Shown here: positions 8,123 to 19,336 of the stretch, one piece after another
Layout of the letters: each line of letters starts with the position of its first letter
How positions within the stretch are numbered: the first letter of the stretch is position 1
Origin: Saprospiraceae bacterium
GTDB lineage: Bacteria > Bacteroidota > Bacteroidia > Chitinophagales > Saprospiraceae
DNA: 64,000 bases
NCBI GenBank assembly: GCA_016714445.1
Contig: JADJNF010000002.1
Coordinates: 124,001-188,000 of the forward strand
Direction: 5' to 3'
The notes under the pieces: model-generated
Databases searched by the model: none
Seen by the model: the letters and a program-made list of their open reading frames with translations, nothing else
What the model was told of the DNA's origin: nothing
Position numbers and translations under genes: made by a program

Positions 8123-9688
8123 TTATTTAATCACTACCTGTCTTTCGGTTTTTATTTTACCGTCCAGGCTCAAATTAATCAGATACGTCCCATCCGGAAG
8201 ATGAAAGCTTTTTAAGTCGATAGGCTCAATATAGGAACCATAGTTTCTGATTTCGTTATCGATTATTTTTTTTATAACCTGACCATTTAGATTTTTAATT
8301 TCAAGACTCACCACCGTACTTTTCTTCAGTTTGAAAGAAACATAAGAAAGGTCTCCTGAAGGATTTGGGAAATTTGAAATTTCGTTTTCTACATTATTCT
8401 CATCATTAAATTCTTCGACAGTTACTATCTTTTCCAATGGCGTGATATCGGTCAGGATGCTGAGTTGTGCATTGTCCAGTCTGGTCCAAATTGGTCTGAC
8501 TATGTTATTGTGTGCTATAATATTGGTATAATCCCCAAAAAATATATTTTCATTGGGTACAAAAGGAGCATCGGAAATTTTTCTGTTTACGAATGTTTTC
8601 CCACCGTCTTTTGAGATAGCCATAAATACATCTGTAGATGCATCTGTATGATTTCTTCGATCATAAAATACAAAATAAAGAAAACCTGTAGTCTGATCTA
8701 TGGTCATCCAGGTAAAAAACTGTTGCTTACCTTCAGGATCATCATTGACACGCATAGGAGAAGTCCAGGATAGACCCTCATCTGTAGATTTGGAAAGCCA
8801 AACGTCAGTATCGTCGCTTCCGTTTCGTTGGTCTGTCCAATTGACATAGATGGTTCCTTTGTTTGGTCCGTCGCTCAGGTCGCATACCGTAACAGGAAGA
8901 CCATTGGCTCTGTATATTCCCGGAATGGCATAATCCCAACCTGTAGGCATAGGATCTATTTTAATTTCTTTATTCAGCCATGTTTTACCTTGATCATTTG
9001 ATTTATTGAACACCAATCCGTTTGGTCCGGCCCAGGCTACATACACCTGGCCTTCTGGTCCGACAGCAGGTACAGCGCCCTCCACTGTATTATCACTATC
9101 TATACAGTCACCATCTATCTGATTAATTTTGACAGGTGCTGACCATGAAGTCCCTTGATCAATCGATTTTGAAAATAGAATGTTGCTTTTTTTATTTTTA
9201 TCTTCGGAGCCATACTCATCAAACTGTGTCCAGGTCAGGTACATGATATTGTTGGTTCTATCTATTGCGCACCAGTGTTTATCCTGAGCCTTGCTGCCAT
9301 TTAAACCTGTGTAAGATCCATCCGTCCAGGTTTTTCCGTGGTCGGTGGTCTTTTGACAGACAATCCGATCTATCCAGTTGCCATTTGGAGGATTAGACAG
9401 ATGGAAATAGTAGAAATGACCTGCGGTATCCACTGAGATAACAGGATCTCCCCAAACTCCAAAGGAAGATGTCTGTTTGTGCACAGTCCAGGTTCTACCT
9501 GTATCACTGCTGATAAAATAATTATTCAGGTTGCTGGCAGCTATCAATTGAGCAGGATTTTTTGGATTTATCATGATACTGGGTTCATTAGGATTGTTTT
9601 TATCACTAATGATGATGTTCTGACCGATTAAAACAGTGCCTGCAAATAATATAAAAACAACTATTAAATCCCTAATGAAGTATTGCAT
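8123..9688 (-). CDS. Secreted BNR/Asp-box protein with type IX sorting tail
   Basis: 521 residues with a signal peptide (about 1-22, ending VLIGQ) and a sialidase-like propeller. At least six Asp-box motifs of the form SxDxGxTW are visible (SSDTGRTW, TTDHGKTW, SIDQGTSW, SNDQGKTW, STDEGLSW, SKDGGKTF). The last ~80 residues start NFPNPSGD and end DGTYLINLSLDGKIKTERQVVIK-like, a typical T9SS type A sorting domain, so it should be exported through the outer membrane. Sialidase catalytic arginines are not obvious, so an actual glycosidase activity is unproven. It is transcribed away from the next BNR gene. Confidence 0.85.
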   Translation of the reverse strand: MQYFIRDLIVVFILFAGTVLIGQNIIISDKNNPNEPSIMINPKNPAQLIAASNLNNYFISSDTGRTWTVHKQTSSFGVWGDPVISVDTAGHFYYFHLSNPPNGNWIDRIVCQKTTDHGKTWTDGSYTGLNGSKAQDKHWCAIDRTNNIMYLTWTQFDEYGSEDKNKKSNILFSKSIDQGTSWSAPVKINQIDGDCIDSDNTVEGAVPAVGPEGQVYVAWAGPNGLVFNKSNDQGKTWLNKEIKIDPMPTGWDYAIPGIYRANGLPVTVCDLSDGPNKGTIYVNWTDQRNGSDDTDVWLSKSTDEGLSWTSPMRVNDDPEGKQQFFTWMTIDQTTGFLYFVFYDRRNHTDASTDVFMAISKDGGKTFVNRKISDAPFVPNENIFFGDYTNIIAHNNIVRPIWTRLDNAQLSILTDITPLEKIVTVEEFNDENNVENEISNFPNPSGDLSYVSFKLKKSTVVSLEIKNLNGQVIKKIIDNEIRNYGSYIEPIDLKSFHLPDGTYLINLSLDGKIKTERQVVIK

Positions 9689-9904
9689 ACTTTTTTTTTG
9701 TGTTGAATGAATATACCTAAATATCTAGTATGAAAAGATGTTACGACCTCCAATTACTTCAAAATTAGTCGCAAAAATTCATTTTAGATGTGTAGGTATA
9801 ACATAATGCTGAAAAATTAGTTTGTTCATCTATTATTTGTTTTTTTTGTTTCTGTCTTGTTGTTGCATTTTACTACTTTTACGAAATTTTAAAAACCAAA
9901 CCAA

Positions 9905-12787
9905 ATGAGAGCCTTATCCATAATCACATTTATTGTATCATCCCTGACTGCAAATCTTCATTCTCAATATATTACCCCAACGTCAGGAGACCAAAGAGGA
10001 AATAATGAGTTAAGAAACAAGGCTCAAAAAGAATCGATCCTCAGTAATGTGGCTTCAGACAATATTGGTCCTTCGATATTTAATGGACGTGTGGCGGACA
10101 TAGAAGTAAACCCTGCTGATCCGACTGAATTTTTTGTAGCTTATGCTTCAGGTGGTTTATGGCACACCCGCAATAATGGGACTACATTTACCCCATTGTT
10201 TCAACAGGAATCGGTGATGACCATTGGTGATATTGCTGTAGACTGGAAATCAGGAACAATGTATCTTGGTTCAGGGGAGCAGAATTCAAGCCGGTCTTCC
10301 TATGCAGGTAACGGTGTTTATAAAAGTACTGACAAAGGTAAAACATGGAAGCATCTTGGTTTGGATGAGACGCATCATATCAGCAAGGTGGTCATTCACC
10401 CTACAGATCCATCCAGAGTATGGGTTGCCGCACTCGGACACTTATACAGTAAAAATCCTGAACGTGGCATTTATAAGTCTGAAGACGGAGGCACAACCTG
10501 GGCTCATACATTGTTCATCAATGACGAAACAGGCGCATCTGACCTGGTAATCCACCCTTCAGAACCTGAGGTACTTTATGCAGCTGCCTGGCAAAGAAGT
10601 CGGTCAGCGTGGAATTTTGTCGAGTCAGGGCCTGGATCAGGTATTTACAAAAGTGTGGATGGAGGAAATACCTGGAGCATGATTTCAGGCTCTGAAACGG
10701 GCTTTGTAACTGGAGATGGTGCAGGTCGAATTGGGCTGGATATTGCTGTAAAAGGCAACAAATCCTATATTTATGCTATTATAGACAACAATAACCGCAG
10801 ACCAAAGGAAGCAGACAAAAAAACGGAAAAAGGTCTCACAAAAGATGGTCTCAAATCCATGACAAAAGATGCTTTCCTTTTATTAAAATCTGAAGATGTC
10901 ACCAAGTACCTGGAAGACAATAATTTTCCCGAAAAGTACAAAGCAAAAGATGTCATAAATATGGTTAAAAAGGATAAAATAAAGGTATCAGATATAGCTA
11001 CCTATAATGATGATGCCAATGCAGCACTTTTTGATACTCCGGTAGTGGGGGCAGAAGTGTATATCTCAGAAGACAATGGTGGTAAATGGACTAAAACACA
11101 CAAAGGTTATCTGGATGAAGTATATTATTCTTATGGCTATTACTTTGGGCAGATTCGGGTTCAGCCCAATGATCCTGATAAAGTATATATTTTTGGCGTT
11201 CCGATCCTGAGATCTGAAGACGGCGGTAAATCCTGGAAAAATATAGACGGGGATAATGTGCATTCAGATCATCATTCACTGTGGTTAAATCCACTTCGTC
11301 CGGGACATCTTATCAATGGCAATGATGGTGGAGTAAACATTTCTTATGATGACGGGCTGAGTTGGCTTAAATGTACTCACCCTGAAGTGGGGCAGTTTTA
11401 TTATGTCAATGTAGATAATAATGAACCGTATAATGTATATGGCGGCACACAGGACAATGGAGTTTGGATGGGAAGTCACATATATAAAAACTCCACACGA
11501 TGGCAATCATCAGGAGAATACCCTTACAAGGCCATCATGGGAGGAGACGGTATGCAGGTTCAAATCGATAGTAGAGACAATGCCACGATTTATACCGGAT
11601 TCCAGTTTGGTAATTATTTTCGAATAAATAAGGCAAAAAAGGATAGATCATTTATTACTCCGAAACACGATCTTGGACAAAAACCTTATCGTTGGAACTG
11701 GCAGACACCTATTCTTCTTTCTCCACACAATCAGGATATACTGTATATGGGAGCCAATAAACTTTTAAGATCAATGAATCAGGGCAAAGATTTTAAGGAG
11801 ATATCAGAAGACCTGACGCAAGGTAGCAGAGAAGGAGATGTAGCATTTGGTACAATTACGACCATTGATGAATCAAAAATGAAATTTGGGTTGATATACG
11901 TGGGTACAGATGACGGAAATATTCATGTAACTAAAGATGGGGGATATATTTGGAATAAAATATCAGATGGTTTGCCTCAAGGGCTTTGGGTGTCTCGCGT
12001 GCAGGCATCAGCATATGATGAAGGGACTGTATATGTTACCCTCAATGGTTATAGAAATGATCATTTTAAAGCTTATGTTTATATGAGTGCAGACCATGGC
12101 AATACTTGGAATGATATTACATCAAATCTTCCTAACGAACCAGTCAATGTTATCAAGGAAGATCCCATAGACGGAGATATTTTATATATTGGCACAGATC
12201 ATGGAGCGTATGTAAGTCTGGATAAAGGCAAAAAATACATGCTGCTTTCTGCAGATATGCCCAAAGTTCCGGTGCATGATATGGTAGTGCAAAAAAAAGC
12301 CAAACATCTGATCATAGGTACACATGGACGATCTATATATAAAGTAAATATCACCAACCTGGTTGATATGAAAAACAGGTTGAATGAGCAACTTATCGTT
12401 TTTAAACCGGGGGATATCAGATTTAGCACAAATTGGGGGAAGATCAGAAATGTATATACAGAATCTATAGTGCCAAAGTTAAGTTTTGAAACATTTGTTG
12501 ACGCTGATAGATCAGTTAAACTGGAAATATTGAGTACTGATGGCATAGTATTAAAAACTCAGCAGATACAACTCAAAAAGGGACTGTCAGGAAATGAAAC
12601 AGAACTCAGAGTAGACAAGAGTAGTGAGGCAGCGTACATAAAATCAATGGAAAAATCAGATTGGGTAAAAAACGAAGGCCCATTGTCCAGAGCTGATGAT
12701 GGATTTTATTATTTGATTCCTGGAAAATATGACATAAAGATATCGTATGATAAACTTAGTTCCAAAGCTGAATTTACCATAAAATAG
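9905..12787 (+). CDS. Large secreted VPS10/BNR-type beta-propeller protein
   Basis: 960 residues with an N-terminal signal peptide (MRALSIITFIVSSLTANLHSQ). Repeated motifs GVYKSTDKGKTW, GIYKSEDGGTTW, GIYKSVDGGNTW, YISEDNGGKW, LRSEDGGKSW, HVTKDGGYIW and YMSADHGNTW mark a sortilin/BNR-like propeller seen widely in Bacteroidota. Residues ~295-370 form a charged helical insertion rich in Lys between propeller repeats. There is no clear T9SS tail; the C-terminus is a short beta-rich domain (YDIKISYDKLSSKAEFTIK). Role unknown, probably binding or degradation of polymers in the periplasm or outside. Confidence 0.82.
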   Translation: MRALSIITFIVSSLTANLHSQYITPTSGDQRGNNELRNKAQKESILSNVASDNIGPSIFNGRVADIEVNPADPTEFFVAYASGGLWHTRNNGTTFTPLFQQESVMTIGDIAVDWKSGTMYLGSGEQNSSRSSYAGNGVYKSTDKGKTWKHLGLDETHHISKVVIHPTDPSRVWVAALGHLYSKNPERGIYKSEDGGTTWAHTLFINDETGASDLVIHPSEPEVLYAAAWQRSRSAWNFVESGPGSGIYKSVDGGNTWSMISGSETGFVTGDGAGRIGLDIAVKGNKSYIYAIIDNNNRRPKEADKKTEKGLTKDGLKSMTKDAFLLLKSEDVTKYLEDNNFPEKYKAKDVINMVKKDKIKVSDIATYNDDANAALFDTPVVGAEVYISEDNGGKWTKTHKGYLDEVYYSYGYYFGQIRVQPNDPDKVYIFGVPILRSEDGGKSWKNIDGDNVHSDHHSLWLNPLRPGHLINGNDGGVNISYDDGLSWLKCTHPEVGQFYYVNVDNNEPYNVYGGTQDNGVWMGSHIYKNSTRWQSSGEYPYKAIMGGDGMQVQIDSRDNATIYTGFQFGNYFRINKAKKDRSFITPKHDLGQKPYRWNWQTPILLSPHNQDILYMGANKLLRSMNQGKDFKEISEDLTQGSREGDVAFGTITTIDESKMKFGLIYVGTDDGNIHVTKDGGYIWNKISDGLPQGLWVSRVQASAYDEGTVYVTLNGYRNDHFKAYVYMSADHGNTWNDITSNLPNEPVNVIKEDPIDGDILYIGTDHGAYVSLDKGKKYMLLSADMPKVPVHDMVVQKKAKHLIIGTHGRSIYKVNITNLVDMKNRLNEQLIVFKPGDIRFSTNWGKIRNVYTESIVPKLSFETFVDADRSVKLEILSTDGIVLKTQQIQLKKGLSGNETELRVDKSSEAAYIKSMEKSDWVKNEGPLSRADDGFYYLIPGKYDIKISYDKLSSKAEFTIK

Positions 12788-12829
12788 CTTTCAGCGCACC
12801 ATATTTATTTTGTCAAAATATTTGTTTTT

Positions 12830-13513
12830 ATGGCTGAAAAAGTGATTATATTTTACGTATTGATTTGTTCTATTATTTCTTGCAGTACGAAACCATCACA
12901 AGGAAGCCGTATAACAAATGTAAATAATATATTTTCTATTGAAGGGCAATGTACGTTTGATTCTCAGGAAGATAAGGATGCTTTCACAGGAAATTTATGG
13001 TGCGGCAACATAGCTTTAAAATATAATTATAGTAAGGAAAGTTATTCAGGACCTTTGACTCAGGAAGAAGAATTCGGAAATGCATTCAAGGGCAATTATT
13101 ATGTGAAGTTTTTTGAAAAAATACATATAGATTCAAAATTAAACAGGATGTTTATTGACTCTGTGATGATTAAAAAAATTGACCCTATAGAATCTGCAAA
13201 TAAAGCTTTGCTTTTTCCCTGCTCTTCCTGCAATAAAGTAGCTTCTCTGACCTTCAGAAATAGAATGTATTTCTATCCTTTTTATTCAAATAGTAATGAC
13301 AGCAACAATTATAATATTAAAGTGGATACCTTAGAAGGACACTATCGAAAGATATTTTTTGCAAAGACAGATTCATTACAGTCGGGAGTGTTCTTAAGAC
13401 CACTTAGTAAAAATAGTAATCAAAAAAATCTTAGTATTTTTTCTCTAAAAAGCACAGATGTTCTTGTACTCGAAAAAATGCTTAAATCAGTGCACCTTTT
13501 ACAAAATAAATAA
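12830..13513 (+). CDS. Hypothetical lipoprotein
   Basis: 227 residues beginning with a lipoprotein signal (ICSIISCSTK; lipid-anchored Cys at about residue 18). The rest is mixed beta/alpha with a CSSCNKVASL segment in the middle. I do not recognise a family. It starts 42 nt after the BNR protein and may be expressed with it. Confidence 0.6.
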   Translation: MAEKVIIFYVLICSIISCSTKPSQGSRITNVNNIFSIEGQCTFDSQEDKDAFTGNLWCGNIALKYNYSKESYSGPLTQEEEFGNAFKGNYYVKFFEKIHIDSKLNRMFIDSVMIKKIDPIESANKALLFPCSSCNKVASLTFRNRMYFYPFYSNSNDSNNYNIKVDTLEGHYRKIFFAKTDSLQSGVFLRPLSKNSNQKNLSIFSLKSTDVLVLEKMLKSVHLLQNK

Positions 13514-13712
13514 TCTAAATTTATTGTATCTTTTTATTTAGAGTTGGTTGAAAATATTTGATTGCATCGAAGTTAATTTATGCCATTTTTACAAAAAAAT
13601 AGTCCTTTAAGCAATAATGCATAAGAAGTAACTATGAGTTGTTTAAATGCTTCCTTGATTAAAACTTTGCCTAAAAAAATGCAAAAATGGGTTATACCCA
13701 AACTTTTAAATA

Positions 13713-15257
13713 TTACTCTACACGATCTGTTTTAATATAGAGTGTAGCTAATGCAGCAATAAGTAAAAGCACTCCGGCAAAAGTTATCGCGTTTCTCGGA
13801 TCATCCCCCAAAAAATGCTCCAGAACAAATCCAAATGTCAGGGTCTGTATGATCATTGGAATGACTATCATCATATTTATTATTCCCATATACACCCCAT
13901 ATCTTTCTTTAGGTATATTGTTGACTACCATGAGATAAGGGATGCCCATCATGCTTGCCCAACCTATGCCAAAACCGGAAATAGCAACAAAAAGTAAATA
14001 TTTATTGGCTATAAAAGGGAAAACAATAAAACCTGCACCTGCAATTAATAGACATATAAAATGAACGTATTTGCTTCCATACTTTTTGGCAAAATATACG
14101 AGACCAAAAGCCGTGAGGAAAGTTACAATGTTGTACCAACCATTGACCAATCCTGTCCAACTTACTGCTTCTTCATACAGTTCAGGATTGTCTTTTGGAG
14201 TGGCTCCCCAGACTGAAAGTGCTACGCTTTTAGAACTGTTTTGCCAGTAACAAAAAAGTGCATACCATTGGAAAAGGTAGACTAGTGACAGTTGCCACAT
14301 CACCCGAGGCATGGTTTTTATGGAATCTATAATTTCAATGAGCGGTGATACCAAAAGATAAAGTGCATTAACCCACCCGATATTTTTATTTTTCTCCAGC
14401 AGGTTCGCCAGTAAAAATATCCAAATAAAAAAAATGGGCAAGATCATCAGATTGGCAAAATTCTGACCGGAGAATCTATTTAAAATAAGATATAAAGCAA
14501 GCGGAATCAATGAAACAGCCAAGATGTAGCCCAGGAATTGAATTATTTTATTGGGTTTACCTTCATTATATTTTATAATTTCATCCAGTTCGTCATCTGT
14601 AGGAAATATTTCTTTTGTCGTCTTCATACTCCACCAAATAGAGCCGATCGAACAAACTGCCCCCAAAAAAAAGGAAGCATATACCCAATTAGGAAGAGAT
14701 CCCGTTTTTCCTATAAATAGCAATGGAAAAATAAACAGCGACACATTGGCCAGCGTTTGCCCAAATCCTGTAAAAAAGCTCTGGGCTTGAAACCCGGTAG
14801 GTTGCTGATCTTTATTGAGCGTATCAGCTATAAAAGCCCTGTACGGCTCCATCGCTGTATTATTGCCCACATCAAGTATCCAAAGTAAACCCGCAGCCAT
14901 CCATAAGGTACTACTGAAAGGGTACACTAAAAGACAGAGACTGCAGATAATAGCCCCGGCAAAAAAGTATGGTTTCCTTCTTCCCCATTTTGGTGTCCAG
15001 GTTTTGTCGCTCATTACCCCGATGATCGGCTGTATCAGTAAACCTGTAACAGGTCCTGCCAGATTTAGAATGGGAATCTCATGAGGTGATGCTCCAAGCA
15101 TGTCATAAATTGGATTCACAGCGCTTTGTTGTAACCCAAAACTGTATTGAATACCAAAAAAACCAACATTCATATTGATAATATTGGTAAAAGAAAGGGT
15201 AGGTTTTAATCTGCTCTCTTTTTCGTTTATTGCCCCAGCAGCACCTGATATTGCCAT
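13713..15257 (-). CDS. MFS transporter of the sugar:cation symporter (SLC45/GPH-like) type
   Basis: 514 residues with about 12 hydrophobic segments. The N-terminal half has GLQQSAVNPIYDMLGA, then GLLIQPIIGVMSDKTW and the loop WGRRKPYF, which match the sucrose/maltose symporter-like branch of the major facilitator superfamily common in Bacteroidota next to alpha-glucan utilisation genes. It likely imports a di- or oligosaccharide across the inner membrane. A six-hairpin glycosidase lies 1.1 kb away on the other strand, consistent with carbohydrate use, though no operon link is visible. Confidence 0.85.
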   Translation of the reverse strand: MAISGAAGAINEKESRLKPTLSFTNIINMNVGFFGIQYSFGLQQSAVNPIYDMLGASPHEIPILNLAGPVTGLLIQPIIGVMSDKTWTPKWGRRKPYFFAGAIICSLCLLVYPFSSTLWMAAGLLWILDVGNNTAMEPYRAFIADTLNKDQQPTGFQAQSFFTGFGQTLANVSLFIFPLLFIGKTGSLPNWVYASFFLGAVCSIGSIWWSMKTTKEIFPTDDELDEIIKYNEGKPNKIIQFLGYILAVSLIPLALYLILNRFSGQNFANLMILPIFFIWIFLLANLLEKNKNIGWVNALYLLVSPLIEIIDSIKTMPRVMWQLSLVYLFQWYALFCYWQNSSKSVALSVWGATPKDNPELYEEAVSWTGLVNGWYNIVTFLTAFGLVYFAKKYGSKYVHFICLLIAGAGFIVFPFIANKYLLFVAISGFGIGWASMMGIPYLMVVNNIPKERYGVYMGIINMMIVIPMIIQTLTFGFVLEHFLGDDPRNAITFAGVLLLIAALATLYIKTDRVE

Positions 15258-15336
15258 TTATTATTGTTTTGAACGCCAAATCTAAAAAGTATTTATCTTT
15301 ATCTTTGTAAAATTTTAAATAATTCTGATTAAATTT

Positions 15337-15915
15337 ATGGACACGTATAAAAATTATCCTGTTTATTATGCCGAAGACTCCCTGAGTTGGAGAAAGTGGC
15401 TGGAAGATCATGGGGAAAATACTTCTTCCGTTTTCCTTCTCATCTATAAAAAAAATTGTGGCGTGCCCAGTATTACTTATGATGAAGCGGTAAATGTTGC
15501 TTTGTGTTTTGGATGGGTTGACAGTAAAATCAATAAAAGGGATGAAATAAGCTGGTATCAGTATTTCGCAAAAAGAAACCCAAAAAGCAACTGGAGCAGA
15601 ATAAATAAACTCAAAGTGGAGCAGTTAATTGCAAATGGTCTTATGTCTAAAAATGGTCTTGAAATGGTCAGACTGGCAAAAGAATTGGGAACCTGGTCAG
15701 CATTGGATGATGTTGAAAATCTTATAATGCCCGAAGAAATGAAGACTATGATGAATCATAATACTGCCGCTTTGCAGAATTGGGAAAAGTTTCCAAGGTC
15801 AGTTAAAAGAGGTATTCTTGAATGGATCTATAATGCAAAAAAGATGGAAACAAAAATGGAAAGAATAGAAAAAACAGTATTATTGGCAGCAGAAAATAAA
15901 CGGGCGAACTACTAA
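15337..15915 (+). CDS. YdeI/OmpD-associated family protein
   Basis: 192 residues with the family signature: SWRKWLEDHGENTSSVFLLIYKK, YDEAVNVALCFGWVDSKINK, RNPKSNWSRIN and a C-terminal basic helix. Members of this family have been linked to resistance to cationic peptides in enterics, but the mechanism is unknown. It is divergent from the MFS gene; the 80-nt gap probably holds both promoters. Confidence 0.82.
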   Translation: MDTYKNYPVYYAEDSLSWRKWLEDHGENTSSVFLLIYKKNCGVPSITYDEAVNVALCFGWVDSKINKRDEISWYQYFAKRNPKSNWSRINKLKVEQLIANGLMSKNGLEMVRLAKELGTWSALDDVENLIMPEEMKTMMNHNTAALQNWEKFPRSVKRGILEWIYNAKKMETKMERIEKTVLLAAENKRANY

Positions 15916-16418
15916 CTATTGGGGTTTGCTAACATAAAACACATTGGTTTACGAAAATTAAAATCACCCGTTTATTTAGTCCGCTCCGAAAAGTATAATT
16001 TTGCCATAAAGGCACAAAAATGCAAAGAATTACTAATTTCAAACAGTTGATAATCATTCCTTTGTCGTTCTTAGAGTCTTGAAGTCTGAGTGGCATTTCA
16101 TCATTTTTGGCTTTTCGGAGTGGACCCATGTATTAAATATAAAATATAGATTGCTCAGTTTTTTTCACCTAGAGACATGAGTTTCATCATCTTTAGTAAA
16201 ATTTTTTTTTATCAGTACAAATAAGAAACCAACCTGCCAATTCAAACTAACAAAATGATGGTACCCCCATTTGATGTTTGTGGTTCGACAGTGTATATTT
16301 TCGATAAAACCTAATTCGTACGGCTACTATCTAATCGATCCTAACTTTATCAAAATAAAAGTATAATATGTTTCCCGCACGATTAATATTCCTAATTTTG
16401 CATGATATACTTTATTTT
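15916..16418. other. Intergenic stretch without a recognised gene
   Basis: About 500 nt of AT-rich sequence. A 66-codon minus-strand frame here has no start context or protein-like composition. No hairpin with a T-run was found. Confidence 0.5.
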
Positions 16419-19084
16419 ATGTTAAAGAACATTTTATTTATCACCCTGGGAACTTTTTTTTCCTGTCATCCCAATAAAAATATGAATCAGGATATCCTTT
16501 ATTCTTCTGATGCCTATACCATTTATAAAGATAAAGTCATACAAGGCAACAATATTGCAACGGTCCATTCGCCTATCCACATCTCTTCCAATTACAAAAG
16601 CCCGGCCAGTGAAAATTATTCCAGGCTGATCACATTCAAATTTTCTATCAATGAAAAAGACAATGAACTTCCTGTAGGTGTAGATCATCAGGTGATCATT
16701 GGAGAAGAAAAGGAATCCCCTGTGTATAAGTTCGGTGAAGTATCTGCCAAAATCGATAAAAGCCCAGATTCTTTTCTTCCACCAAACCACGAATATACTT
16801 TTCGTGTGGACATGTCCGCTGTCATAAAGCAATTTGAAGAAAAAGGATACTATCAGGCATACGACGGATCCAAAGTGGCCATATCAGATTTTAAGGGCTT
16901 TTACATAGCCGGCGCATCATTGCCATTGAGCTGGGACTTTGTTGGTCTGGATGAAAAAGGCCTTAAACTCATAGATTCCGGTAAGGATAATATCTATACC
17001 ATCACGCTGACGATGAATCCATACGATGAAAAAGCAACAGCTGAAAATCACTGGCACAAAACTTTGATACCTCTGATAAACCACAATACACTTCTGAACA
17101 GCCTATCGTAGATGCCCTTTATAATCTTACACTGGAAGAGGCAAAAAAGAACATTGAAGCGGACAGTACACTTCGTACAGGCGCCAAATGGGGCGGAGTC
17201 TGGACTAGAGATATTTCTTACAGCATCTTTCTTGCCTTTGCTTATCACGAACCTGAAATCGCCAAAATCAGTCTGATGAAAAAGGTAAAAAGAGACCGCA
17301 TCATTCAGGATACCGGTTCCGGTGGTGCGTGGCCTGTGTCTTCTGACCGTACTACCTGGGCACTGGCAGCCTGGGAAATTTATAAAGTAACCGGAGATTT
17401 GCATTGGCTCAACCAATCTTACACCATAATAAAAAATACATTGAATGATGATCTGAAGACTTTGGCTAACAAAAGTACCGGTTTGAATAAAGGCGAGTCG
17501 TCATTTCTGGACTGGCGCGAACAAACCTACCCCAAGTGGATGGACAACAGGGATATTTATGTTTCCGAAAATCTGGGTACCAATGTGGTTCATTATCAGG
17601 CGAATAACATTCTGGCTGAAATGTCAAAAATCTTGAATGTACCAGGTGATGAATATAAAAAAAGAGCAGCAGAAATAAAAAACAGCATCAATCAATATCT
17701 CTGGATGGAAGAGAAAGGTTTTTATGCACAATATATTTACGGGCGAAAAGATTTACTGCTCTCTCCAAGATTTGAAGCTTTGGGAGAAGCTCTTGCAGTG
17801 CTTTTTAACATAGCGGATGGCGAGAAAACAAAGTCCATTTTTGAAAAATCACCACTAACCACCTACGGTGCATCCTGCATCTATCCCCAGATACCAGGCA
17901 TTCCTCCGTACCACAACAATGGCGTATGGCCTTTTGTACAATCCTACTGGAATCTGTCTGCAGCCAAAGCAGGAAATGAAAAAGCACTCAATCATGGGTT
18001 GGCAGCCATCTACAGAGCCGGTGCCCTTTTTCTGACCAATTATGAAAATTTTGTAGCACAGTCCGGAGACTTTAAAGGTACTGAAATCAACTCAGACAGA
18101 ATGCTTTGGAGTATGGCCGGAAATCTGGCTATGGTGCACCGGGTATTTATAGGTATGAATTTTGAAACAGACGGCATCAGATTTAATCCGGTGATTCCAA
18201 AACCGTATGGAGGCAAAAAAACACTAAGAGGATTCAAATACCGAAATACTATGCTTGATGTCAAAGTGAGTGGTTACGGAAATAAAATTACATCCATCAA
18301 TTTGGATGGCCAGCCATTAAAAGATGGATTTTTACCTTCAAGTACTACTGGCAAACATACCATAGAAATAACCATGAATAACGAATCATTTGATGATCAG
18401 AAGATTAATATGGTCGATAATTGGTTTAGCCTTCCCAATCCACAATCCAAAGTGGTGGAAAATAAAATTCAATGGGAATCCGTAAAAGGAGCAAAAAAAT
18501 ATCTGGTATACAAAAATGGCAAGTTGTCTCAGACCACCACCGAAAACTCCATTTCTATCCAGGAAAATGAGACAGCAGAATATAGCATTAGTGCCATTGA
18601 CGAACAAGGGTGGGAATCTTTCACCAGTGAGCCTTTACTTACCACTAAAACTAAAAACATACAGACATATCAACTGGAAACGGTTGCGCAACCATCTTCC
18701 CTACCCTATTCGAATTTTGAAGGGAAAGGATTTATTGAAATATCCAATGAAAAAAACCGGCAGATCACCATCAGCATAAATGCAGAAAAAGCTGGAAAAT
18801 ATCTCATCGACTTCAGATATGCCAACGGATCTGGTCCATGGAATACTGATAATAAATGTGCTGCCAGAAGTCTTTATGCCAATAAAAGCTATATGGGAAC
18901 CATAGTATTTCCACAACGGGGTCAGGATGAATGGTCTGATTGGGGGTGGTCAAATGGGTATGTTGCAGAACTGAAGGCAGGAGAAAATGAATTGAAACTG
19001 GTATATGAATCCTGGAATATCAATATGAATGTAGATGTAAATACGGCCATGTTGGATTTCATGAGAGTGACTTGCCTGGATTAA
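16419..19084 (+). pseudogene. Six-hairpin glycoside hydrolase lipoprotein, split by one frameshift
   Basis: The start at 16419 gives a lipoprotein signal (MLKNILFITLGTFFSC). An N-terminal beta-sandwich (to about residue 220) is followed by an (alpha/alpha)6 barrel: WGGVWTRDISYSIF, GGAWPVSSDRTTWALAAWEIY, SFLDWREQTYPKWM, PGIPPYHNNGVWPFVQSYW. A C-terminal beta domain (YLIDFRYANGSGPWNTDN, VAELKAGENELKLVYES) resembles CBM6/CBM35 modules. The reading frame breaks at about 17060; inserting one T (HKTFDTSDKPQYTSEQP) joins 16419-17060 to the long downstream frame. Glucosidase or debranching-like activity is inferred from the fold; I cannot assign a GH family. Confidence 0.8.
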
Positions 19085-19113
19085 AGTGAAATTATCAAAT
19101 AAAAATCTAGAAT

Positions 19114-19326
19114 ATGGGACTTTTTAGTGAAGATGAACCAAAAATGATGGAAGTACACGGCAGACAAATCAAATGTGTCGTATGTGCCAATGAATATTTT
19201 CATACCAGGGAGGCGCAACTCAACACCGCTGCGGCATCCTTTTTTAATGTGGATTGGGCCAACAGATCAGCCACTTGTCTGGTATGCTCAGAATGTACCC
19301 ATATTATGTGGTTTTTAGGAGATTAA
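19114..19326 (+). CDS. Small zinc-ribbon protein
   Basis: 70 residues with two Cys pairs, KCVVCANEYF and CLVCSECTH, forming a probable zinc ribbon (nucleic-acid-binding Zn-ribbon family). The YFHTRE and ASFFNVDWANRSATC segments fit small stand-alone members. It lies 30 nt after the glycosidase and 10 nt before the next gene. Function unknown. Confidence 0.72.
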   Translation: MGLFSEDEPKMMEVHGRQIKCVVCANEYFHTREAQLNTAAASFFNVDWANRSATCLVCSECTHIMWFLGD

Positions 19327-19336
19327 TATCTGACTG

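Noticed and set aside
15929..16129. 66-codon minus-strand ORF
   Set aside because: Poor composition and no context.
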